Origin: Sapria himalayana | Taxonomy: Eukaryota; Streptophyta; Magnoliopsida; Malpighiales; Rafflesiaceae | Reading direction: 5' to 3' | Length of the DNA stretch: 64,000 nt | Assembly (NCBI GenBank): GCA_029783825.1 | Contig: JAREIK010000385.1 | Location: 1,178,001 to 1,242,000, forward strand | Shown here: in pieces, positions 33,469 to 43,740 of the stretch | How positions within the stretch are numbered: the stretch's first letter is position 1 | Layout of the letters: every line of letters begins with the position of its first letter | Program-made: the position numbers and the translations under genes | The notes under the pieces: model-generated | What the model was told of the DNA's origin: nothing | The model's input: the letters and a program-made list of their open reading frames with translations, nothing else | Databases searched by the model: none

Positions 33469-33924
33469 TAGAGGTATCAACCGGGCCGGGCCGGCACGAG
33501 GCACGGCATGATTCAGCCGTGCCTGGGCCGGCCCGGCAAGGAAAAATTCTGAGCCCGGGCCATGCCGTGCCCGGGTTAGGCACGAGTCGTGCCGTGCCTA
33601 GCCCGTGCCGTGCCTGACCTGGCACGGTTCGGCCCGCGGCACGACACACCGGCACGGGTTTGTCCCGTGCCGGGTGTCCCTTGAGCCCAACCCCATGATG
33701 CCCCTCCTGCAAAAAAAAGACCGTGGGTCGAGTCTGATTCAATCCGACCCACAGTCCCCCGTATCCCAAACCGCTCGGACAAGCAAGCCTGAGCGGGCCC
33801 GGTTATTTTAAACCGTGCCGGGCCAGGCACGGAACGGTACAATAACTGTGCAGTGCCTGGCCCGGCCCGGCGGCACGCTCGTGCCCAAAAAATTCATACC
33901 GGGCCGGCCCGTTTGACACCTCTA
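33469..33924. mobile_element. Non-autonomous hAT element, 456 bp, perfect TSD
   Basis: Begins TAGAGGTATCAACCGGGCC and ends GGCCCGTTTGACACCTCTA, flanked by AAGCCATC (33,461-33,468 and 33,925-33,932). The palindrome is at 33,719-33,756, in reverse orientation relative to 31,594. It is closely related to the truncated element at 1,315-1,706. Confidence 0.93.
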
Positions 33925-33932
33925 AAGCCATC

Positions 33933-34835
33933 TTCAGCAGAGTCTCAGCATGAGCCCTTTCGGTATTTTTGATAGTATTTTCTTTGCTCAAGAATCTTTG
34001 GATACTCTAATACCCAAAAAAGATACAAGAATTTTTTATTAGAAACTGATAAAATAGTAAGAAATTATGAAGTTATCATTTTAAGCTAACATTTTTTTGG
34101 TGAGCCTGAGAAGAATGAGAGTCCAGAAGATACATTTGGACCCGTTATTTTTTGTTTTACTCATAATAAATTTTAATATCAAAAGTATACAAAAAAAAAG
34201 TGTTCATGAGGCAAAGTGTAAGTCACGAAGCATTGAGACATAAGCTTTTTTAGCCATTCATTAAACATAAAAAATTTCATTATAATTAATAAAAAATATA
34301 CATGCACCCTCCCTACTTTGACAAAAAACATAATAAATTCATAAAATAAAAATTATATTCAACTATAATATTAGTTATAAACTTTTACCAAAATAAAACA
34401 TAACAAATTTATGAAATAACAACTAGAATAAATTATTTTAACTGAATTTCTTCTCTACAAGATCATTATTATTCTCATCTAATATATCAAATAGACAAAA
34501 ATGATAAAATTAAAGACTTTATAATTTGAGTACATAAGTTTTTAATAAAATTAATGCGATAAAACTATGCGACTCAATCATACTGGAGTCTCCTAGAAAT
34601 TAGATTACACCTCAAATAGTATTAATATTAAATAACTCATCATCTGAACCAATCTATTCTATCAAAGGTAAGTCATATTTTGTTTTTTTTTTTGTATATT
34701 TCCCTCTCTCAATCTAGTGTTGTACCTTACATAAATCATTCAATCATTAAAATTCAAGTCTTTCTTTTTTTTTGTATAGATCTACAAATAAATAAAAAAT
34801 TATATATTAAAATAAAATAAATTTATCTAACATTG

Positions 34836-34886
<51 letters not shown>

Positions 34887-35422
34887 CTATTGAACAAAGA
34901 TCTTCATAAAAAAAATAAGATGAGGTCAAAAATTTTAGCCTATCTGCTTGAATATCATTTTTTTGATTAGAACATTACTATAATATATCCTTTATGCTTA
35001 AAAAAACTTTGGAGAGTAAGAAATAAAATAATAAATAATATAATTATTAAAAAAATAAATTCATGTTTTTTATAAATATTTTCATCAAACTAAAAATTAC
35101 TCATATTCATATATGAACTTCACTATTTGCCTAGCTAGGGAGAGAAAGTCCTCGGCATGACCGAGGACATTCTCTCGTTCATTATTTATATCAATTTTTT
35201 ACCACCCTAAATTTTTACAGCCGATGAAAAATCCAGATAGTGTAAAAACAGAGGATTATAGAAAATTAGAAGTAAAATACATGCAAAAAGGTATTAATTT
35301 ACATGGTCACTCGATGGAATCCCTATTCTACCCCCGTTAGAGAAAGGAATTTGAACCAGCGCTTTCCCAAGATACCCCAGCTGAAGACAGTGAAAAGAAG
35401 GTGACAATAAAGGCGAACTTAC
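33933..35422. other. SERINC intron, AT-rich, with (AT)n tract
   Basis: AT-rich. A pure (AT)n run covers about 34,838-34,882. The intron begins (gene strand) with the donor GTAAGT at 35,422. No exon or defined element was otherwise seen. Confidence 0.6.
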
Positions 35423-35597
35423 AGAAGGGTGGAGGGCAACGATGGCAAAGACGAAGACTAAAATCAAGGTCACGATTATAAAGAAGGCGTTCAACCCGCA
35501 GTCTTGCCCAGATGGTGTGAACCAGTGGAATAGAAATCCCGACAGGACGAATGCTGCAGAATAACACACCAGCGAAACAATGAATAGAGCAATGTAC
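35423..35597 (-). CDS. SERINC/TMS1-type membrane protein, internal exon
   Basis: 175 bp between the acceptor TTCATTCAG (35,598 onward) and the donor CCTTCT|GTAAGT. The first base completes the split Trp codon of the previous exon, and it leaves phase 0. It encodes two membrane helices (YIALFIVSLVCYSAAFVLSG and FFIIVTLILVFVFAIVAL) flanking the conserved loop FHWFTPSGQDCGLN and ending LHPS. All match the middle of plant SERINC proteins. Confidence 0.92.
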
Positions 35598-35693
35598 CTG
35601 AATGAAGCAGATTGAATAATACATCAGAATGGCACCACAATTAGCAGCAGAGAAAAAAAAAGCACCATCGCACAAGGCAACAGTAACACAGAC

Positions 35694-35805
35694 CAGAATT
35701 GCTCATCATATGCTACCCATTTGTTATTCCAGCCATGAACAAAATCCAGCAAGAGCACAACTTGGACAAGAAGGAACAATCCCGCCCCAAATTTTGATGC
35801 TGCCT
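35694..35805 (-). CDS. SERINC/TMS1-type membrane protein, internal exon (most 5' found)
   Basis: 112 bp following a classic acceptor (CTTTTGCCCTTGCAG) and ending at the donor TTCTG|GTCTGT. The donor dinucleotide is canonical though the rest is weak. It encodes SKFGAGLFLLVQVVLLLDFV followed by HGWNNKWVAYDEQFW, a strongly conserved SERINC segment. The 96-bp intron to the next exon is typical of short plant introns. The upstream exons (about 140 N-terminal residues in plant family members) are not present anywhere up to 64,000 that I can see. Confidence 0.9.
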
Positions 35806-35958
35806 CTGCAAGGGCAAAAGAAATAGTTGGAACACTTTAGTCTCACATTGCATAACCCTTTATGCAATAATTATTGATGTCATGAAATTAGGGTTCATTC
35901 GAGAGAGAGAGAGAAAGAGAGAGAGGCGAAGGAATAAGAAAAAGAAAAAAAAAAGAAC

Positions 35959-35996
<38 letters not shown>

Positions 35997-36119
35997 TAAA
36001 ACAAAAAATAAATAAAATAAACTAACAAAATAATATTAGACCTCAAAATCACCTTCAAGTTAGAGCATACATGTTGCAAACATGTAACTTAAAAAAAAAA
36101 ACTTAAATATGATCCTCTG
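35806..36119. other. Region 5' of the first detected SERINC exon
   Basis: Contains a GA-rich run (35,903-35,934) that is CT-rich on the gene strand, then A-rich sequence and a (TA)n run at 35,961-35,992. A CT-rich leader just upstream of an exon can mark an alternative transcription start, but no start codon in frame with the exon is evident. It is most likely an intron. Confidence 0.4.
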
Positions 36120-36490
36120 AGCACCTTTTCAAAGGTATTTGTAAAGGTAGCACATGGGGCATGATGGGCCCAAGTTTTTTGTGGCCCGATTGAGCCACAT
36201 GTTGTACCTGGCACGACATGGTTTGGGTGCCAGACCATGCCGTCCTTGAATGGAAACAACCAAGGGCAGTTGGGTACGGTCCGATGGCCCAATGTCTACC
36301 TAGGTTAGGTAGGTCCATACGTCAACCCCAGCACGATCATGTACGTGGGCATATGACAAACCTAGCTTAGCCTGGGTGTAGTCCAAGTAATGGACTAAGT
36401 TGGACCTTGATCAAAGCTATCTAGTCGACCGACCACAGTCCTTTCCGGGTTGGCCTGACTACGAAATAGGCTAGCCTAGACAAAACCAAG
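36120..36490. mobile_element. Decayed GC-rich hAT-like remnant
   Basis: Balanced-composition block with GGCACGACATGGTTTGGG, CAGCACGATCATG and TAGGTCCATACG. It reads like an aged family member with CG to CA/TG changes. Ends and target duplication were not found. Confidence 0.35.
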
Positions 36491-36491
36491 C

Positions 36492-36493
<2 letters not shown>

Positions 36494-36538
<45 letters not shown>

Positions 36539-36540
36539 TA
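36494..36540. repeat. (AT)n microsatellite
   Basis: Uninterrupted AT dinucleotides followed by TAATATATATAAT. It abuts the decayed GC-rich block. Confidence 0.9.
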
Positions 36541-38519
36541 ATTTAAAAAAACTTTAATAACATAAAAAATAACTTTAATTTAAAACTATATTATAACTTA
36601 AACATATGAAATAAAAAAAAATATTCAAATTCTTAAACTAAAAAGAAAAAAAAAAGTTTTGATTTAATCATATAATTTATATTCTAATTTTAGTACGTAA
36701 ATAATCATCAGTGTACTATTTCAATTTATTAAGTATGACAAATCTTTTATAATATTCAATTGTGATTTTTTTTAATCCAATATTTCCTTAAGCCAGATAA
36801 GCACCACGAACATTCATCAAGGCCCCAAAGTGATAGCAACGCTATCCCCATCCCCTCGCATAGTTGCCTAGCCCATGAGGATGAAGCTCACATGCTCAGA
36901 ATTCAGCATCCCCACCAGTTGGACCACATGTGTCGTGGACAATATCTAATTATTATTTTGTCCTATTTTAAAATAATATTTACAATAATTAAAAAAAATA
37001 TCAATACTACCCTTGATAATAGAGAGATCAATAGAAAAAACATCATTTTAGATAGCACAGTATAGATAGATTCATATGATTTTTAACAATTAAAGTTATT
37101 TAAATTTTTAATTATATTGCGTAACAAGATAAAATAATAATTAGTATGAGTGTCTAAGTATCTTGACAGCTTATATCTATTTGACCTATGATCTCATCAT
37201 TTATCCTTAGCTAATAGAATAAAAAAATCATCTTTGAATAAATACAACTATCATATTTATTTTCATAATATTTAAATAAATTTTGTAGTTTTTCATTAAT
37301 TTAATTTTTTTTTCATATGTTTGATTCATACAAATACATATGCATTTCATAGTATTTTTAATCCCTTCAATTTTAAACCATGTAATCCATACATGTAGCT
37401 AAGCAATAAAAAAATAGAATTATTATTTAAATTTTTAAATACTTTCTTTTCATATTAATAATTATGTTATTAAAATATATAAGTGTTCTCTGTGTTAGTT
37501 GAATGTACAACTCATTTTAAAAATATACTTAAGTTAAAAGTAGTATTGAAAAGAGTATACAGATGAACATCATTGAGTCACAATATAATTTATTAATTAA
37601 TATGTCACTGATTTTTATAAAGTCAGATATAACAAGTTTGTATCTAACATATGAATCCGACATCTAATACATTAAATTCTAATTATGTTTCACATCTAGT
37701 AGTTTTTTTTCTTTTTCATATCTGACTTACGTAGACTACAAAATTTTTATAATGTACTAGATGTTACAATATTTATTAATAAATCTTGAATTAATTCTAA
37801 AAAGATAAAATTTATTTTTAAATTAGCCTATATTATTATGTTTATTATGTGACGCATATAACTAACTTAAAAAAAATTCTACCAAATAACCTATTTTATA
37901 GTTTGTTACGAATATATTTACTATGGTATTTTATTTGGTATTTTATATTTATTTAAGACTCATCAAACTTTCATATATGATATGCCTAATATGAGAATAT
38001 ATAATCTCACAAAAAAATAATATTTTTTTTATTTAATTTCTAGTTAGAATCAACCTAATAAATGATAATACTTGCAAAAAAAAATAACATCATAACTATT
38101 TCATATATTAAATATCAGAAAGATCAATCCACAATATTTTCTAACAAAATTAATTATTAATTATATTAAATTTAAATTTTTGTAATCCATCAATTCTATT
38201 AATAGACAGAAATCCTATAATAAGTAGACTAAATATAATCATACATTAAATAAACTAGCAAAGAATTTTTCATAAAGTTTAATGAAAGACTCATATTAAC
38301 AACCAACTTAATAATACATTGTTTTGCAAATTTATAGTTGTAAATGAATGGGATGATTGAACCTAAAATTTATCCAAATTCGACAACCTCACGCATGGCC
38401 AAGTTGAGTTTAGCTAAAATTCAATATCAATATTGTTGTATATGTAATTTGTTTTTTATTTAATAATCTGTTTGTATAATCAAATGTCTTTTCTGTTTTT
38501 AATATTTTCATGTAAGTGT
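36541..38519. other. AT-rich stretch, nothing recognised
   Basis: No gene or repeat with definable ends. A balanced patch at about 36,780-36,950 shows no conserved protein in any frame. Confidence 0.5.
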
Positions 38520-38930
38520 AGGAAAGGAAATATTAAAAGACCGGGGATGTAGCAGTAACACAATAATGGAGGTCCCACTGCGGTTAAATGAACCGGATGT
38601 TTATTTTTCATATAAAATGATTTGTAATTTATTTTTCGGGTGGCAGTTTTGACTCGTTGAACTATTCATCATCCCTCTCTTCTCTCTGCGCGAATCACGA
38701 CTGATGCATGCTGCATACTATAAGACGTTCTGTTTTTGGTTTTAATCTGCAACACATAAGCATTTTTTGGTGGAGGTAGCTAGTCATACTGAGCGACTAG
38801 CGAACCACGTTATTTTTCGGTGTTGTTTTTCTCGTTTTTGATTCTGTAGTTGATGCTTGCTAAATTGGGATCATATTGCTTGTTTTTCTGTGTTTTCTAT
38901 TGTTTCTGTTTTAATCTCACTACCATTGAA
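38520..38930 (+). promoter_or_regulatory. Promoter/leader-like segment, plus strand, no gene attached
   Basis: Composition changes from AT-rich to balanced. A TATA-like CATATAAAATGA (about 38,607) is followed by a pyrimidine-rich CCCTCTCTTCTCTCTGCGCG and then T-rich sequence typical of a first intron. No coding exon follows on the plus strand. It may be an orphan regulatory piece or decayed leader. Confidence 0.25.
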
Positions 38931-40120
38931 GCACAATTACCCAATAAATATATTATATTTTTTGATAGATTATTCAATGATCTCCTAAGGTGTCATGTCT
39001 GATAACTAATTTTGCAATTAAAATTTTTTAAAATACATATATTACATCAAATTTACTTCCACTTGTATATCATTTTTCTTTTTAATTATGTTAAAATAAT
39101 TCAAATTTATATATCTTTGTATATGAAGCCTAGATTTTTTAGGTGTATGCGATGACATATGACTATGAGACAAATCAATCTTATATATTTTAATTTGAAT
39201 GTCATTATCTAAATCAAAGTTATCTATAATATAATTTTATTTTCATTAAAATCATTATTTTTCATTTTTTATAACAATTAATTATATGATATTATTTAAT
39301 TTAGAGAGTTATGAATAAATAGAGTTTTTTTAATTATTATATATATTTATAACTTTAACTCAGATATTTATCTAGTATATAAAACTCTAAAAAAATCAAC
39401 AAATACGAAATTATAGACACGTACCATGATACCAAAAACCATGGTTCAATTCACCATATCAAATGCTCACTATTGCCAATTACAAATTTAATTATAAATG
39501 CAAAAAAAATTTAAACAAAAAATTTAAAAATTTGACTTTTAAGAATTAGAGAAGAGAGAGTTATAGTTTGAAAATTAAAAAATATAAATTTTATTTACTC
39601 ATTTATAAATTCTTTAAAACTTGAAATATTCCTTTTTTACTTTTTTTATTAACACAGTACTTTTGTTCGTTGGATTCTATCTAGCTTGTCAAAAACAAGA
39701 TCCAAAAAATAAGGCAGGATGAAGCTTTTAAAAAAATAATGCTTCCATTATAGTGTACACACATGACCACTAGCACATCAACGATCAAATTCTAAGCATT
39801 AACGTCAAGCATCCATTGCAATGCCCAACGATGGGATTGCCATTGCGAGTTGTAATGTAATATTTTATAAATTTTACCATCTTTATTAATATGGATTCAT
39901 TAGCAATAATTCTGTACCGACCCAAATTCATTAAAAAAGGGCATTAACTGCACACGCCATATCTAGCTAGTTTTTAATTATTTTGGTACATAAATTTCAC
40001 GTGCCTAGTCAAATCAAGTTCTACCTTACTCAACCCATGACCAAGGCTCAAATCACATCTTAAGTCACAAGTGCCAATTTTGGCCTAATGCGAACGACCA
40101 CTTGGGTTGTCAAATTTGAA
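38931..40120. other. AT-rich stretch, nothing recognised
   Basis: No coding exon, RNA gene or definable element seen on either strand. Confidence 0.5.
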
Positions 40121-40128
40121 GATCAAAC

Positions 40129-40515
40129 TAGATGTATCAAATGGGCCGGCCTAGCCCAGCCCGATTTTGGGCAACCCAATCGGGCTACCATACCGTGCAT
40201 GGCCTGGCATGGTAACTATTTCATGCCGGTCCGGCATAGACCCACGGCCGAAAACCGCCGGGTTCGACCCGATTGGGATCGAACAAAACCCTAATTTTTA
40301 AAAAAATTAGGGTTTTAGCAGCACCCTCCATGCATCTTCGCCCTTTTGGGGCTCGGCGAGCCTAGCCTGTTGGGCATCGGCTCATATTGATTACATTCGG
40401 TGCGTGATCACATGTTGTGCCCACGGGCCAGCATGAAACAAAGTGCCAAGGCACAGCACTGTAGCGTGTCGGGCCCATGCAGAGCCGGGCCGGCCAGACC
40501 CATTTGACACGTCTA
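40129..40515. mobile_element. Non-autonomous hAT element, 387 bp, perfect TSD
   Basis: Begins TAGATGTATCAAATGGGCC and ends GACCCATTTGACACGTCTA, flanked by GATCAAAC (40,121-40,128 and 40,516-40,523). The centre holds the AAAACCCTAATTTTT/AAAAATTAGGGTTTT hairpin (40,285-40,316) and GGCGAGCCTAGCCTG, as in 32,555-32,931. Confidence 0.93.
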
Positions 40516-40523
40516 GATCAAAC

Positions 40524-41329
40524 CACCCAACTCGCCACAGCCTGAGTCATGATACATTGTTGACCCACTCATGTGCTAGGCATGCATCTAGTCATGCAAG
40601 GCCATGCCTAAGATATTTTTTTGTGAGTTATGTCGCAGGCCATACCCAACCACCCAACCATTTTGTCATCACTCACCTCTGGATGTCTATAATTGACTCA
40701 CTAATAATCATGTATACAATAGGTATCAAACTATCACATATAAAATAGCAATCAATTTCAACAAATTTCATCCTATCCTAAAATATCAAATTGAATGAAT
40801 ACATCAAATTGTATGACATTCATAAAAAAATATCATTGGTCTTTGAAATGACAAGCCTAAATCCTTAATAAAAAAAAATCACTAGAGCTTACAAATAAAT
40901 AATATGATAGCTTTGTACTTGATTTCTATGCTAAATCTTAAAACAATGATTTACTAGTCACCTTTTAAAATAAAAAAAAAATTAAGAAAAAAAATAATAT
41001 CTTATAGTAAATCATCTCTGTGATTATTGAAGTCTAAAAAAAACTGAGTACACATCTACTCAATTATGCCGTTAATTTATGAATAAAATTCCGTCTTAGA
41101 GTAATCTTGTACTTGATAATTTGAGAACTACGTTTATATAAATTTGTTTATAAAAATTTAAAAAAAAATAATTATACTAATATTATAAATGATATTTGGT
41201 TATATAACATAGTTAAATTTTTAATGATTCTCCTATATTTGAAGAAATCAACGAAAACATTAATACATGTGAATAAGTTTATACTCAAATCAAGTGGTGA
41301 ATCAAGTAGAACATATATTCTCATACTTT
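40524..41329. other. AT-rich stretch, nothing recognised
   Basis: No gene supported. The first 150 bp has some GC-rich repeat debris. Confidence 0.5.
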
Positions 41330-41337
41330 GTTTAAAC

Positions 41338-41771
41338 TAGTGGTGTCAACTAAGTCACAAGGCATTAAAAAATTAATTTTTTTTATGGTATGCCCAAGCA
41401 CGGCATGACCTAGTTTAGAGTCGTACTTGGACCAGTCTCATGTCGGCTCACAACACGGCTTAGACCATGTCGGGCCAGAGTTGATGGCACAAGAGGTGTG
41501 GCACGGCACAACCCAGCAAGACAGCCTGTGCAAGCCAATTTCAGCCCAGCTAGCCAAACAAGTTAGCTTGGACCAACATTATCTGACACATGTCAGCACG
41601 ACCTAGACAACTGGTATGCCAATGGGCCATTCCAAGCTACCCATTTGTAGAGTTTACCAGCATGATACAGCCTATGCTAAAAATCATGTCGTGTTGGGCA
41701 CAACATGATGGCTTGAATGAGCCTTAAAAAATAAGCAATATCAGTATAACACAACTCATTTGACACCTACA
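41338..41771. mobile_element. Aged hAT-family element, 434 bp, 7/8 TSD
   Basis: Begins TAGTGGTGTCAACTAAGTC and ends ACTCATTTGACACCTACA. Flanks GTTTAAAC (41,330-41,337) and GTTCAAAC (41,772-41,779) differ at one base. The interior has GCACGGCATGACC-type words with CG loss, so it is an older insertion than those with perfect target duplications. Confidence 0.8.
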
Positions 41772-42232
41772 GTTCAAACAAAATATTTAAAACATACTTC
41801 ATCTAAAAAAAAAAATCTTATCACCTAAATTTTCAACCTCAATACCCAAAAAATATTTAAGACATTTTAAAATATTTATCTAAAATTTGATATATAAAAA
41901 TAACTTCAATTAAAATATATTCAACAAATCATCTCTTATAGTCAAAATATTATCATTATATGCTATTAATATCATATATTATCATTTTAATCTATGTTGA
42001 TAGAAATACAAATAATTCTATAAGTTCGCCTAATATTAAAAATAATGAGCATTGAAAAGAATATATTAAATTACACTCTAAGAGATTACTTAATATTATA
42101 AAGAATCATCCACGATCTACACACTATGCATGTGCTCTCCAAAATCATAAAACATTGTGGTTATTTTCTAAATACTATTTTCTCAAGATCATCATGAAGG
42201 AATATATTTCTCACATCCAACTGATATACATC

Positions 42233-42669
42233 TAGAGGTGTCAAACGGGCCGGCCCGACACGGCCCGGCCCTTTTTTTTAGGGCACGGTTTTAAAAATAG
42301 CCAAACCCAGCACGGCCCGTAGGCACGGCGGGCCGAGCCCGGCACGGCCTGTAGGCACGAGAAGCCGTGCCGTGCCTTGCCTGGTCCGCTCGGGCTTGCC
42401 TGTCCGAGCAGTTCAGGATACGGGAAGACCGCGGGTCGGGTCGAATCAGAACCGACCCACGGTCTTTTTTTGCGGGGAGGGGCATCCTGGGGTCGGGCTC
42501 ACGGGAGACCCGGCACGGGACTGACCCGTGTCGGGGTGTCGTGCCGCGTGCCGAATCGTGCCGGATCAGGCACGGCACGCGGCTAACCCGTGCATGGCAC
42601 GGGCCCGGGCACAGAATTTTTCCGTGTCGTGCCTCGTGTCGGGCCGGGCCAGCCCGGTAGACACCTGTA
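42233..42669. mobile_element. Non-autonomous hAT element (copy 2 of 201-636)
   Basis: Same ends, same TATACATC target duplication and same palindrome (42,427-42,464) as in copy 1. The only difference noted is one extra T at about 42,291. Confidence 0.9.
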
Positions 42670-43347
42670 TATACATCCCATCTATGAGAAACAATAGTAA
42701 GGGCAGCTTAATTGTGATCATCTTTGATCACACACAAAAATATCTCACTAATTCATATTATAAGTTTGTGTAAATCTCGATTATCAACCTAGTCTTAAGC
42801 CAAACAGCCTTCGTTTCAAGTCTAATTTTCACTATATGCACCCACTTGCATACTAATTCATATCATTACACTTTTATTGAAAAACATTGAAACATCATAT
42901 GTATGATTGAAAGTAATTTTACTTAATTCATTCAATATCACATAACATTATCTTAGATGACTATGTATTTTGGAAAGAATATTAAGAATCATACAATTAT
43001 CAAACGAGATCAAAAAATTAAAATATGCCAAATTATAATAAGAATAAGAGAGCACTCATAACAATAAATATTTAGTAGAATACATCCTTAATTCCACTCA
43101 TATAGCAATCAAAAGGTCCAAGAAACTACTATAAATTGAATCAACTGCCACAATAAATAACTCATTTAGAAAATATTATGAACTAGACATATTCATCTAT
43201 TATATACCTTTTAATTAGGTCATCAAATTTTTCAACATTTTATCTATCTTTATTGGGAAGACTCACATCTAGTATCTTGTGAAATACTCATGTTAGACTC
43301 CTCTCACTACTATCAAAACAAGTCTCATTACTCTCCTAAATAAGAGA
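42670..43347. other. AT-rich intergenic stretch (copy 2 of 645-1,314)
   Basis: Nothing recognised; matches copy 1. Confidence 0.6.
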
Positions 43348-43740
43348 GCACGAGGCACGGCACGGAAAAATTCCGTGCCCGGGTTAGGCAAGAGCCGTGC
43401 CGTGCCTGACTCGGCACGGTTCGGCCTGCGGCACGGCACACCGGCACGAGTTTGTCCCATGCCGGGTGTCCCGTGAGCCCGACCCCACGATGGGCCCTCC
43501 CGCAAAAAAGACCACGGGTCGGGTCTGATTCGACCCGACCCGCAGTCCCCCCGAATCCCGAACCATACGGACATGCGAGCCTGAGCGGGCCTGGCAAGGC
43601 ACGGCACGGCTGGCCGTGTCTGCGGGCCGTGTCGGGCCCAGCTATTTTAAACCGTGTCGTGCCTGGCCCGGCACGGCAGCATGCTCGTGCTCAAAAAATT
43701 CGGGCCGGGCCTGGCCAACCCGGCCCATTTGACACCTCTA
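43348..43740. mobile_element. Left-truncated hAT element (copy 2 of 1,315-1,706)
   Basis: Same truncation point as copy 1. One extra T at about 43,647 closes the long minus-strand frame seen in copy 1, which confirms that frame is not a gene. Confidence 0.85.

Noticed and set aside
24640..35805. Calling the SERINC gene an antiviral factor
   Set aside because: Restriction activity is known for some animal SERINCs only. Nothing here supports it in a plant, so only the membrane-protein family is claimed.
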